The notes beneath the pieces were generated by a model that ran no database searches, was not told where the DNA came from, and worked only from the letters and a program-made list of their open reading frames with translations. A stretch of DNA of 64,000 nt from Calothrix sp. NIES-3974. Its GTDB lineage: Bacteria; Cyanobacteriota; Cyanobacteriia; Cyanobacteriales; Nostocaceae. Positions 7,879-17,062 of the stretch are shown here, in pieces. The stretch is taken from contig NZ_AP018254.1 in the NCBI RefSeq assembly GCF_002368395.1, forward strand, positions 5,828,001-5,892,000, written 5' to 3'. A program made the translations under genes and the position numbers. Within the stretch, counting starts at the first letter, position 1; every line of letters begins with the position of its first letter.

Positions 7879-10830
7879 TTACTCCGCTCCAGCAATGGGA
7901 GCAAAACCTTGGCGTTGAATATTCTCTGTAATTGTATGGGGTTCAAGGAATTGCAGGAGGTAATCTGGACCACCAGCTTTTGAGCCAACACCAGATAACT
8001 TAAATCCGCCAAAGGGTTGTCGAGCAACAATTGCACCAGTAATTGTCCGGTTGATATACAAGTTACCAACCTCGAAATCGGTTTCGGCGATCGCGATGTG
8101 GGAGGGGGTACGGGAATACAATCCACCGGTCAGGGCATAGTTGGTGCTGTTGGCAATATTTAATGCATCGACGAAATTTTCGGCTTTGATCACCGCAAGG
8201 ACAGGACCAAATATTTCCTCTTGGGCGATTTTACCATCCCTGGGTACATCGATGAAGATGGTGGGAGGAACGAAATAACCAGTTTCGGGTACGGGTACTT
8301 CTAAAGCTAATTTGGCTTCCGTTTTACCAATGGCGATGTATTCCCGAATCCATGCTTGGGCCGTAGCATCGATAACTGGCCCCACTTTGGTACTGGGTAA
8401 TTCTGCGGCTCCAACATTTAGGGATTTGGTGGCTTCAATCAGTCGTTCCACAAAGTTGTCATATACGGATTTAACCACGATGACCCGAGAACAGGCGGAA
8501 CATTTTTGACCACTGTAACCAAAGGCGGATTGGACAACTCCGGCGACGGCTTGATCTAAATCGGCACTTTCATCAATAATAATACCGTTTTTACCTCCCA
8601 TTTCGGCGATGACCCGTTTCATGTGTTTTTGCCCCGGTTTGAGGATGGCTGCATCGGCGTAAATGCGACAACCGACTTCCTGGGAACCGGTGAAGGCGAT
8701 AATATGGGTGTCGATATGGTTTACGAGGTAGGCTCCCACCTGGGAACCTTTGCCGGGCAAGTATTGAAATACACCTTGAGGTACGCCTGCACTGACTAAA
8801 ATTTCTGCTAATTTAGCGGCAATTACCGAGGAAGTCTCCGCCGGTTTGAGGATGGTGCTGTTACCTGCAACCAGGGCAGCAACGGTCATGCCACAGGCGA
8901 TCGCTAGGGGAAAATTCCAGGGAGAAATGACAACGGCAATACCTCGTGGTTGGTAAATATAACGATTAGTTTCACCGAGTACGTCATAATTTACACCTGC
9001 TGCTAGCCGTTCCATTTCCTCGGCGTAGTAGCGGCAAAAATCGATGGCTTCGGAGACTTCGGCATCGGCTTCCCGGACTGGTTTGCCAACTTCCAAGACT
9101 ATCCAGGCGGATAATTCGGCTCGCCGTGTTTCCATGATTTGGGCTGCTTGCCGGAGAATGTCGGCTCTTTTTTGGGGAGGGGTTTTGCGCCAACTAGGAA
9201 AGGCGGCTTTGGCTGCTTGGATGGCGGTTTCAGCTTGGTCGATGCTAGCTAGACCAATGGTACCGACGATTTCGCTGGGTTGGGAGGGGTTAACGGAATC
9301 TACAGTGTCTTGGGTGGAGACGTTTGTACCGTTAATGAGGGGTAAATAGGTTTTTCCCAGGGCTGACCGGACAGTGGCGATCGCTTGGGCTGTTTGTCTA
9401 CGGGTTTCCTCGATGGAGTAATCGCTATCGGCAACACCAGTAAATCCGGTGTGGGGTGGTTGGTATTCTGTATTTATACTGGGGTCAGGTGGTGCTAAAA
9501 GTTCTTCTATGGGACGATTTTCCAAGTTTTGCCGCAGGAAGGAACTATTAGCGGTATTTTCCAATAGGCGACGAATTAAATAGGCCATTCCTGGTAATAA
9601 TTCACCGTAGGGAGCATAAACTCGAACTCTGTATCCTTGAGACGCGATCGCTTTGGCCAGTTTATCTCCCATCCCATACAAGACCTGCATTTCAAAGGCT
9701 CGTCGAGGGACATTTAAAGCTTGAGCAATGGCGATCGCTTTTGCTTGGGAACGGACGTTATGGCTACCAATGGCTGTGTAAATGTATTGATGATTTTCCA
9801 GCAGGATTTGGGTAATTTTCTCAAAGTTGGCATCCGTGGCGGTTTTATCGTTGTATACTGGCTGTGGCCAGTGTTTCTGCACGGCTTTGATGGTTTCCTG
9901 GTCCCAATAGGCTCCCTTGACTAGGCGAATGGTAATGGGATAACCACGTATTTTTGCCCAATCAATTAAACCCCGTGCATCCGCTTCACTATCCCGCAGA
10001 TAGGCTTGAATTGTCATCCCAATATCGGTACGGGTTTTAAATTCCTCCTCCAGGAGAATTTTTTTGAGGATAGATAGGGTAATATCCTTGTAATCATACT
10101 GTTCCATGTCAAAATGTACCGCCGCACCCAATTCTTGCGCACGTCGCAGCAAAACCCGAATTCGCTCACTCACCCGATTTTCACTACCGACTGCATCTAA
10201 AGGGTCAAACTGGGAGTAAAATGCCGTTAATTTCACGGAAACCTGGACTTTTGGCAGTAAATCCCCATCGGCTGCATCTATTTGCTCCACCACAGACCAG
10301 GATTTCGCGGCTGCGGTCAATTGCTCGATTAAATCCAAATAACGCTGTTGATAGGATTGGGCTTCTGTTTCCGTAATTACCGCTTCCCCTAGTAAATCCA
10401 CGGTAAATGCCATTTTCTCCCGACGCAGGCGCTCAATAGTTTTAATTACCTGTTGAATATTTTCCCCAGCAATGTATCTATGGGCTAAAGCCTCCACGGC
10501 CGTTGTCACCGTTGTTGCCGCCACCTGTCCCGGCACGGAATCAGGGCTGGCAAAATTTAACATACTTTTCAATGCTGTAGGTAATTCTACAGATGCATCT
10601 CCTAGGTATTCCTGTAAATGGGCAGCAATTTCTGTTTTACTGCGTAAAGCTGGTAAAGCATCAATAAAGCGAAATAATTGCACCCGTAAATGGGGATTTT
10701 CCATCGTCCAAGCTAACAATTGGTCATCCAGACGGAGTTTATCCCGTAAATTGGCTAAAAAGGAACGGTTTTCTTGGGTAGATGCAAGCAGCTTTTTCGC
10801 TATTTCCTGAGTTTGGACTTCGTATGTCAT
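7879..10830 (-). CDS. putA: Bifunctional proline dehydrogenase / delta-1-pyrroline-5-carboxylate dehydrogenase PutA
   Basis: Two-step proline catabolism enzyme: FAD-dependent oxidation of proline to P5C, then NAD-dependent oxidation of glutamate semialdehyde to glutamate. Counting from the upstream TTG, the proline dehydrogenase barrel is at about residues 100-440 (LVKGAYWDQE and AIGSHN, FAD and substrate region) and the aldehyde dehydrogenase domain at about 505-985, with general base E751 (AEMGGKNG) and nucleophile C785 (SGQKCSACS). There is no N-terminal ribbon-helix-helix, so it should not repress its own promoter. The frame is open from a TTG at 10854, but the ATG at 10830 is the better start (983 residues). 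It is monocistronic. Confidence 0.93.
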   Translation of the reverse strand: MTYEVQTQEIAKKLLASTQENRSFLANLRDKLRLDDQLLAWTMENPHLRVQLFRFIDALPALRSKTEIAAHLQEYLGDASVELPTALKSMLNFASPDSVPGQVAATTVTTAVEALAHRYIAGENIQQVIKTIERLRREKMAFTVDLLGEAVITETEAQSYQQRYLDLIEQLTAAAKSWSVVEQIDAADGDLLPKVQVSVKLTAFYSQFDPLDAVGSENRVSERIRVLLRRAQELGAAVHFDMEQYDYKDITLSILKKILLEEEFKTRTDIGMTIQAYLRDSEADARGLIDWAKIRGYPITIRLVKGAYWDQETIKAVQKHWPQPVYNDKTATDANFEKITQILLENHQYIYTAIGSHNVRSQAKAIAIAQALNVPRRAFEMQVLYGMGDKLAKAIASQGYRVRVYAPYGELLPGMAYLIRRLLENTANSSFLRQNLENRPIEELLAPPDPSINTEYQPPHTGFTGVADSDYSIEETRRQTAQAIATVRSALGKTYLPLINGTNVSTQDTVDSVNPSQPSEIVGTIGLASIDQAETAIQAAKAAFPSWRKTPPQKRADILRQAAQIMETRRAELSAWIVLEVGKPVREADAEVSEAIDFCRYYAEEMERLAAGVNYDVLGETNRYIYQPRGIAVVISPWNFPLAIACGMTVAALVAGNSTILKPAETSSVIAAKLAEILVSAGVPQGVFQYLPGKGSQVGAYLVNHIDTHIIAFTGSQEVGCRIYADAAILKPGQKHMKRVIAEMGGKNGIIIDESADLDQAVAGVVQSAFGYSGQKCSACSRVIVVKSVYDNFVERLIEATKSLNVGAAELPSTKVGPVIDATAQAWIREYIAIGKTEAKLALEVPVPETGYFVPPTIFIDVPRDGKIAQEEIFGPVLAVIKAENFVDALNIANSTNYALTGGLYSRTPSHIAIAETDFEVGNLYINRTITGAIVARQPFGGFKLSGVGSKAGGPDYLLQFLEPHTITENIQRQGFAPIAGAE

Positions 10831-11445
10831 CGTTTCTAAGGTTGATTGTGCCAAAAGTGGGTGGGGAATGGGGGTTGGGACAATTCATCGTTTGATGATT
10901 ATCCCAGATTATCCAGTGCAGAGGAGTTTTTAGACCTATCTCCCCAATTTCTATTGTGGCTGCTCAATCCCTGGATATCCACAGTGGACATGAGAAAATT
11001 CCCCAGAAGATGTTCAGAAGGTGTCAGCATCAACCAATCGTGAAGATGGTTCTATCCCGTCTCTACACCCGATTCCCTACTCCCGAATTGGTGTTGCTGA
11101 ATTTGGGTTATGATGGTTTACATTTTGTATTAAAACCACAATCGTCTCTTCGAGAAGCTACGCTACGCGCGTCTACGTAGAGACGTAGCGATGCTACGTC
11201 TCTACACAACGTCAAATTTTCAATTCATATTTGTATTCAGCAACGTCCCCAAGTTTATGATTCGAGATGGGTTCTATCCGGTCTCTACTCCCGATTCCCG
11301 ATTCCCCACTCCCAAATTAATAAATTTGACTGCGGACTGGATTATCCGACTAACTTTGTGTATTACAGTTTGAGGAAGTATAATTGCTTGTTTTCTCAAA
11401 TATTATTTATTGTTAATTTTTATATATATTAAGTGTGACCCGATT
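10831..11445. other. putA / sigma-factor intergenic region with palindromes
   Basis: 615 bases holding the divergent promoters of putA and the sigma-like gene. It contains a perfect 29-base hairpin at 11177-11205 (GTAGAGACGTAGC, 3-base loop GAT, then its complement). An iteron-like 'gagaagctacgctacgcg' stretch precedes it at about 11150, and 'ctacacccgattccctactcccga' repeats lie on both sides. No convincing coding ORF was found. Confidence 0.6.
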
Positions 11446-12615
11446 ATGCGTCCCCGTACCGAAATGATTGAAATATTTTCCACATTTTTGCAATTTGATG
11501 GCGATCGCGCAACTGATTGGATTATGGATGGTCGGTTGCGACGGAGTATGGAGGGTAATTTACAACAGGTGACGAACCCTGGTTCGGAAGCTTTTTGGGC
11601 AACTTACTGGTATCATGTTTGGCAAAGTGCGGGAAAAGCAGATTTAGCAAAACAACATCTCAGCGCCTATTTGCAGGAAGCTTGTTTTTGGAGCGCTCGT
11701 AAAACTGCGGATACTTTTAGTAGTAGCCAGTATAGTTTACCGGATTTTTTTCAAATCGCGATCGCGAATATCGATCGGGTGTTAAAGGGGTTTGATCCGA
11801 AACAGGGATTTGTCCTCAAAAACTATGGGAGGGCTATTTTTAGCACTGTGATTCGAGAGGTATTGCGTCAGCGTCACGAAATCGATATTTGTTCATCCTG
11901 GGGGATGTTGCGCAAAATCAGCCAAAAACGGTTAGTGGAATCCCTAAAGGCTGATGGAATTGGAGAAACAACAATTCAAGCTTATGTGAATGCTTGGAAC
12001 TGTTTTAAATTGATTTATGTTCCCACCCAATCTGGTAGTACCCGTCAGTTGAACCGTCCCGATGAGCAAACCTGGGAAGCTATCACTACTGCTTACAATT
12101 CCCAAACAAATTCTACAATTAATGCCCAAACTTTGGAAAATTGGTTACTTACTTGTGCTAAAGCTGCACGTAATTATTTATATCCCTCTGTGACTTCGAT
12201 CAACCAAAGTAGTGGTGACGATCAAAATGAATGGTTAGATAATCTAAGTGTCAATCAACAGGAATCATTGTTAAATGAATTGATTGCAGAAGAAGAGGAA
12301 AACAAACGTCAACAACAACAACAACAAATCAATCAAATTTTAACTTCTGGAGTTGCAGATTTAGACCCCCAAGCACAGCAAATTCTCGAACTTTATTATC
12401 GTCAGGGAAAAACTCAACAACAAATCGCCCAATATCTAGAAATTCAACAATATACAGTATCTCGTCGTTTGACCCGTAGCCGTGAAGCTTTATTAAAAAT
12501 ATTGGCCAAATGGACTGCTACACACCTGCATATTTCCCTGGACTCCGACCTACTAAAAAGCATCAATTCCGTGATTGATGAATGGTTACAAACTTACTAT
12601 AGCCATCCTGCTTGA
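11446..12615 (+). CDS. Sigma-70 family RNA polymerase sigma factor (group 3/ECF-like)
   Basis: 389 residues from the ATG at 11446 (MRPRTEMIEIF); the frame is open upstream but lacks coding character there. A C-terminal sigma region 4 helix-turn-helix is clear (QILELYYRQGKTQQQIAQYL ... TVSRRLTRSREALLKIL). The N-terminal half carries a region-2-like helical segment (DPKQGFVLKNYGRAIF). Between them is a Gln-rich stretch (QQQQQQ near residue 290). It is followed after 306 bases by a DUF1822 gene, a pairing I associate with cyanobacterial sigma-like genes. The DUF1822 partner may control or serve this factor, which is inference. Target promoters are unknown. Confidence 0.75.
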   Translation: MRPRTEMIEIFSTFLQFDGDRATDWIMDGRLRRSMEGNLQQVTNPGSEAFWATYWYHVWQSAGKADLAKQHLSAYLQEACFWSARKTADTFSSSQYSLPDFFQIAIANIDRVLKGFDPKQGFVLKNYGRAIFSTVIREVLRQRHEIDICSSWGMLRKISQKRLVESLKADGIGETTIQAYVNAWNCFKLIYVPTQSGSTRQLNRPDEQTWEAITTAYNSQTNSTINAQTLENWLLTCAKAARNYLYPSVTSINQSSGDDQNEWLDNLSVNQQESLLNELIAEEEENKRQQQQQQINQILTSGVADLDPQAQQILELYYRQGKTQQQIAQYLEIQQYTVSRRLTRSREALLKILAKWTATHLHISLDSDLLKSINSVIDEWLQTYYSHPA

Positions 12616-12921
12616 TGGGGACAGGAATCTCTGTGAAAACAGGGAAATCGCCTACATGTACTGCTGACAAAAGACGTGATATGTCCCATCTCTCGCTTGA
12701 CAAGGTAGTCCCCCCGTGTGGTTTGGACACAACTAAACAAGAAAATAGTTTATTCCTCCTCCCAACTCCCAATTTACCAGGGAGAAAATCAGCCAAATTA
12801 AATATTAACTCTGTATAACCCGTTAATTTATTGATATTGAAATTAAGTATTTTAAGTATTTATATTCATTCCATTAACCCCAAACCCCACCCATGCCAAT
12901 TGTATTCTGGAGTATTTGACC
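12616..12921. other. Spacer between sigma-like gene and DUF1822 gene
   Basis: 306 bases. At about 12690-12775 lies a dispersed sequence (CCCCCCGTGTGGTTTGGACA then AAACAAGAAAATAGTT) that recurs at about 33655-33715 and, inverted and shorter, near 15310-15350. The remainder is AT-rich and probably contains the DUF1822 promoter. Confidence 0.5.
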
Positions 12922-14097
12922 ATGAGCGTCCAACTCAATGTATTTGATTTTGTATCCCCTAGCACGTTAATTTTGCCAATTTTACCAGAAATCAATACAC
13001 GCGCATGGGATAGTAGCCAAAACCTTTCCAACCCATCTTCTCGCTATCAAGGTTATTTAAATGAACTTTGCCTGCAAGTAATTCTTTTGTGGTTACACGC
13101 AGAAATTACACCGCAAGCAAAGACAAGTTTCTGTACCACTGCTTTACCCAGCTTTTGGGAACTGGTTAATGGAACCGTAGTCGATATTGACGAACAGCGG
13201 ATGGTGGTAGTTCCGCAGGAAAGTATTGATTTTAGTGAATTACGGATTCCCCAGGAATGGGTGGATATACCAGAATACATTGGTGATTATTATTTAGGGG
13301 TCTCGGTGAATCCCGATGCTAGTTATGTTTGTTTGTGGGGCTATACAACCCATGCAGCCTTGAAAAATCGTGGAAGTTATGACCCTCACACCCGTACCTA
13401 TGCGATCGCCCAAACGGATCTAATTGATGATATGAGCATTTTCCCGACCGTAGGGGAATTGTGTCCCAACGAACGCACCCGAACGCAAATTATACCGCCT
13501 CCACCCCTATCTCCTACCCAGGCAGAAAATTTAATTGATCGTCTGGCCAATCCTGCAATCCTTGCTCCCCGTTTACAAGTGCCTTTTGCTACCTGGTCGT
13601 CATTAATTGCTAATGGAGGATGGCGACAAAGTTTGTACCTACGTCGTTTAGGATTACCGGAACAATTTGCAATCTTGGGGTGGTTAGAAAGGGGAGTTTC
13701 CCAATTTGCTTCCCAACTGGGATGGAGTCGATTACAACTTCAAACTGGTTTTGCTGGTGCGCGGAGTTTAGAACAAAGCCAGAACACATTAATCCTATCA
13801 CGACAGTTAGCGATCGCTGGACAAAGTTACGAACTTAGAATTGTTCCCCAAACCCACAATGGGGAAAGGACTTGGCGATTTGAGTTTAGAAATGCGATCG
13901 CGGGGGGTGCAATTCCTGGAGGATTTAAATTACGATTGTTAACGGAGGATTTACAACCTTTGCCCAATAATGAGGATGTTGCTACCACTGCAACTGATTT
14001 ACTCTTTGTAGAGGTGGCTTTAGCACCGAATGAGGGAATCGTGTGGGAAATAGAACCCTTACCCGAAAATTATGAGCGGGAAATCTTAAGATTTTAA
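12922..14097 (+). CDS. DUF1822 family protein
   Basis: 391-residue cytosolic protein of the cyanobacterial DUF1822 family, function unknown. Visible features are the conserved 'W.E.V.....' type N-terminal segment (FWELVNGTVVDIDEQRMVV) and the DLIDDMSIFP region (about residues 170-180). The C-terminal third resembles a beta-sandwich (LSRQLAIAGQSYELRIV ... FKLRLL) ending with GIVWEIEPLPENYEREIL. The ATG at 12922 is preferred over an upstream TTG because GGAG precedes it at suitable spacing. It lies directly downstream of a sigma-70-like gene. Confidence 0.72.
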   Translation: MSVQLNVFDFVSPSTLILPILPEINTRAWDSSQNLSNPSSRYQGYLNELCLQVILLWLHAEITPQAKTSFCTTALPSFWELVNGTVVDIDEQRMVVVPQESIDFSELRIPQEWVDIPEYIGDYYLGVSVNPDASYVCLWGYTTHAALKNRGSYDPHTRTYAIAQTDLIDDMSIFPTVGELCPNERTRTQIIPPPPLSPTQAENLIDRLANPAILAPRLQVPFATWSSLIANGGWRQSLYLRRLGLPEQFAILGWLERGVSQFASQLGWSRLQLQTGFAGARSLEQSQNTLILSRQLAIAGQSYELRIVPQTHNGERTWRFEFRNAIAGGAIPGGFKLRLLTEDLQPLPNNEDVATTATDLLFVEVALAPNEGIVWEIEPLPENYEREILRF

Positions 14098-14118
14098 AAG
14101 TGAGTGAACAAGTCGAAT

Positions 14119-14511
14119 TCACCCCGGATTGGCAATAATTTTGATCCGCGGCAGATCAATTTTATCCCCTGATAATAAATTCATCACTTCATCAGGATGG
14201 GTAGTTTGTAGTGTCTGGAGAAAATTAATACTTGTCGTCAATAAATCATCCACATCAATCCCAGCAAAATCACTGGGATAACGGCGTAAACGGTTACTAC
14301 CTTCACCGAGGAGAATCATCGCTCCCCGCACATTCTTATTACCTAGATGGTACAGGGCTACGGCAATTTGTAAAATACCTTGATAAAAGCTTTTTTCCGG
14401 TTCTAAAGCTTCAATCCACAGAGCTTCGAGGGTATCATGACAAGCGTAAAATTGCCCAGAATTAAACTGGGCTACACCTTGCCAAAATTCTGGAGGCATT
14501 TGTTCGCTCAT
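14119..14511 (-). CDS. DUF309 domain protein
   Basis: 130-residue all-helical protein of the DUF309 family, with its signature near the N-terminus (FNSGQFYACHDTLEALWIEA, about residues 16-35) and a second helix with YQGILQIAVALYHLGN. The biochemical function of the family is unknown. It starts 2 bases after the ftrC stop, so the two genes are surely co-transcribed and probably translationally coupled. The Cys-His-Asp of the signature could be a metal or catalytic site, but this is not shown. Confidence 0.85.
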   Translation of the reverse strand: MSEQMPPEFWQGVAQFNSGQFYACHDTLEALWIEALEPEKSFYQGILQIAVALYHLGNKNVRGAMILLGEGSNRLRRYPSDFAGIDVDDLLTTSINFLQTLQTTHPDEVMNLLSGDKIDLPRIKIIANPG

Positions 14512-14513
14512 GG

Positions 14514-14894
14514 CTAGACCATGCTATCGCGAACTTCTTTAATCGTTTCCAGGGAAATTTCCTGTTTATCCCCAGCGAAGTCATTGTCCGGTGTTAAAAA
14601 CAACATACAATGGCATTCTTTTCGTTCCCGCATTGGTACACAGGGACAATTCCAATAAGCTGCTGCAACTTCTGCTTCCTTATCTTCGTAATGACGACAG
14701 GGACACAATGGCGCACCTAATTCATCCTTATGTTTGGCTAAACCTTCGATGACAACCGCAGTAACCGAAGGTTCAGAACAGAAGAAAGTACCTGTGCGCT
14801 TGGCATATTGCTCCGAAAAATGCCGCATTGCTTCCAGATTTTTATCGCTCGACTTGCTATTTACCTCTGATGTCATCATGGATTTGCCGCTCAT
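14514..14894 (-). CDS. ftrC: Ferredoxin-thioredoxin reductase, catalytic (beta) subunit
   Basis: Catalytic subunit of ferredoxin-thioredoxin reductase, which passes electrons from photosystem I-reduced ferredoxin to thioredoxin. All seven conserved cysteines are present: C39, C64, C66 (CPC), C83, C85 (CPC), C94 and C96 (CHC), forming the [4Fe-4S] cluster and the active disulfide. The C-terminal LFLTPDNDFAG is typical. The 126-residue frame starts at ATG 14894; the ATGs at 14879 and 14876 are also plausible and would give the usual shorter N-terminus. The variable subunit gene ftrV is not in the window. Confidence 0.95.
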   Translation of the reverse strand: MSGKSMMTSEVNSKSSDKNLEAMRHFSEQYAKRTGTFFCSEPSVTAVVIEGLAKHKDELGAPLCPCRHYEDKEAEVAAAYWNCPCVPMRERKECHCMLFLTPDNDFAGDKQEISLETIKEVRDSMV

Positions 14895-15768
14895 AATTTA
14901 AATATTTCTTTGCATTGTACCGCAGTCTACACACCGTGATAGCGGTTAGTTTAAGCAAATTTTGCGATCGCCTTTTACTGACGGCTGATTTTACGGGTCT
15001 GTAAGTACCGAAAAATCCGTGTCCAATTATGATTTTTGGCTTTGTTGGTCGGCTAAATGTAAATCCCTCTGTTATTTCCTTCTGTCCCTATATCAGAAAG
15101 GATTGGACAAGATATTTTTACTGGAAAAATCTCCCTGATTTAGCAATTTTAAATCTTCACAAATAGCGTCAATATTTAACAATAGTTATGATTTTTCGGG
15201 AAGAATAATGATGATTTTCAATATATTCAATACAAGCTTCCTATCGTACATCCTCATTTTGCTGGAATGTCAGAATCTCGCTTGATGTAGAAGGAGTAGG
15301 GAGTGGGAATGAGCTATTTTCTTGTTGACTTGTGTCTAAACAACACAAAGGACTGATTGAAATATGGTTCGACAGAACTTCACTATAAAATTGAAAGGAC
15401 TTGCGGAGTTAGGAAAAAGATGACTCATATCGATTCTCTTGTACTGGGAAATAAATGAAACTAGAATAATCGATGGTTGTAGTCCTAGTAGTCGCGACCA
15501 TTGGCGTAAACGATATCACTTGTTGAAGAATCACATCTGATTCCCATAGGGATTTCCCCATTAAGTAGGTGGGTGGTAAAAATTGTCGTTGAGATCAGGG
15601 AATAGAGACGACCCGTCGGGTCGTCTCTTTACAGGGAGAGACGCGATATATCGCTTCTGTATGGAAGTAAGGCTTTGAGCCGAATGATTGATTACGTTGC
15701 TGTTTTATGTTTACTTGCACCTACCTACTTAGTAAATGGTCTTGTGTCTTTTTGGCTAGGATATTGAG
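14895..15768. other. Long intergenic region between ftrC and the secreted-protein gene
   Basis: 874 bases without a credible ORF. It contains a fragment of the 'aaacaagaaaatag' dispersed repeat (15305-15350, inverted), a CGACCCG/CGGGTCG hairpin (15604-15628) and a degraded AGACGCGATATATCGCTTCT palindrome (about 15639-15658). The remaining sequence is AT-rich and I see nothing specific in it. Confidence 0.5.
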
Positions 15769-16302
15769 ATGAAAAAAATACGGTTAAGAGTTGCAATTAT
15801 CATAATTACAGCATTCATTTATCTGGTATTGATACCGCCCCAACAAGCCCTATCTACACCAATATATCTACCCATTGCCCTATTGCGTCAGCACCACGAA
15901 ATATCTGGTGTGTTACGCTACCATTCCCAAACATCTGTACGTGACAATACGGGTCATGCATGGCAGATAATCCTATTTCAGCAATTGCAGCAGGGTGTAA
16001 CCAACCCAAGATTTCATCTCCGTTTAGTTGGTTTTCCTGGTGTATTTGAGTTTCTCCATCCCCGGAATTTAGAAATTAGCACTGCCCAAGGTAAAATATT
16101 AACTGCCGAGGATGTTTATACTACAGATAATGCCCCCGCAACAAATGTTGGTGAATATTTATTTAGCGATATTTTGGAGAAACTTCCCACCACTAATGAA
16201 TTGCAATTACGTCTTCCAGTGACAAATAGTAATCCCCTAATTTTAAAAATACCTGAGAATATTGTCGCGGAGTGGCAATTATTAGTGTCTGAGTTTAAAT
16301 AA
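15769..16302 (+). CDS. Secreted protein, probably DUF3122 family
   Basis: 177 residues with an N-terminal signal peptide (positive MKKIRLR then a hydrophobic stretch to about residue 28, ending QQALST). The body has the pattern of the small cyanobacterial DUF3122 family: 'SVRDNTGHAWQIILFQQ' followed by 'FHLRLVGFPGVFEF', a C-terminal beta-rich part, and 'VAEWQLL' at the end. The function is unknown; the protein should be periplasmic, thylakoid-lumenal or lipid-free extracellular. The family assignment is from memory of the motif. It is not in an operon. Confidence 0.6.
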   Translation: MKKIRLRVAIIIITAFIYLVLIPPQQALSTPIYLPIALLRQHHEISGVLRYHSQTSVRDNTGHAWQIILFQQLQQGVTNPRFHLRLVGFPGVFEFLHPRNLEISTAQGKILTAEDVYTTDNAPATNVGEYLFSDILEKLPTTNELQLRLPVTNSNPLILKIPENIVAEWQLLVSEFK

Positions 16303-16634
16303 TATAACAGGAGCAGGGGTCGGTCTGCGATCGCCTGCATGAAATTAAATCGCTTAAATTTCCACATTAGTTTGTAGTTGCGCTAATTTTTGTAGCTTGC
16401 TTCCTGTGACAGGGAATGAAGACGCTTATCGCAAGCGAAACACTACGCTAACACCGATAGCGCTATAGGCGAAGCCTTCTCACGAAGTAGCACAACTACC
16501 ATCTAAATGTGATATGTATTCTACCTGGTCATTGCCTGTAGAATCAAAAAATATGAAACAAAGCAATTGATTCAAGTACCAAAAATGCAATATCAGGAGT
16601 GAAAATAAATTTTTGTTACCAACCCAGGTATTCC
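16303..16634. repeat. Intergenic region with an iteron-type dispersed repeat
   Basis: At about 16369-16500 is a mosaic repeat beginning TAGTTTGTAGTTGCGCTAA and passing through hairpin-prone 'gcttatcgcaagcg' and 'gatagcgctat' blocks. A shorter relative is at about 30645-30725 (TAGCTTGTAGTTGCGCTA), and pieces recur at 11145-11175 and 50485-50520. It is noncoding and lies between convergent genes. Confidence 0.65.
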
Positions 16635-17060
16635 CTAAACCGATTCCGGTAATCTAGTTTTGAGCTTTAAACAATTACTACCATCAAGTTGCAACTGATA
16701 CTCAACCTTGTCCATCAACCGATTCATAATCAACCAACCATAGCCACCTTCTTGCTTATCGCTGGGGTCAGGAGCAAAATAATTTGATAAATCATATCCC
16801 TCTCCCTGATCCCACACTTCCAGGGCTAAATCCCGATCCTGTAGTTCAACACGAATCAACACAGGAATAGCTGGTTGTTCTTTGTGGGCGTGGCGAACAA
16901 CGTTAGAATAGGCTTCAACTAAAGCTAAACGCAGACGACTAGATTGACGCGGCCAATCCACAGACTGTCCTAATTCTAATTTCAGACATCCTAGCAGCCA
17001 ATCCTCAACAATTGTTAAAAATTTTAAATCGCTGGGTATGTGTAACTCAGTTCTCATCAT
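16635..17060 (-). CDS. Anti-sigma-type serine kinase / HATPase (RsbW-like)
   Basis: 141-residue GHKL ATPase of the RsbW/SpoIIAB group. The ATP-binding boxes are seen: N-box LALVEAYSNVVRHAH, G1 box DQGEGYD and G2 box GGYGWLIMNRL. In partner-switching systems such proteins phosphorylate an anti-sigma antagonist (STAS) or bind a sigma factor, and are opposed by PP2C phosphatases. It starts 2 bases after the stop of a REC-GAF-PP2C phosphatase, so the pair forms an operon with the two opposing activities. No STAS gene is nearby, so the substrate is encoded elsewhere. ATG 17060 and 17057 are both possible starts. Confidence 0.85.
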   Translation of the reverse strand: MMRTELHIPSDLKFLTIVEDWLLGCLKLELGQSVDWPRQSSRLRLALVEAYSNVVRHAHKEQPAIPVLIRVELQDRDLALEVWDQGEGYDLSNYFAPDPSDKQEGGYGWLIMNRLMDKVEYQLQLDGSNCLKLKTRLPESV

Positions 17061-17062
17061 TT

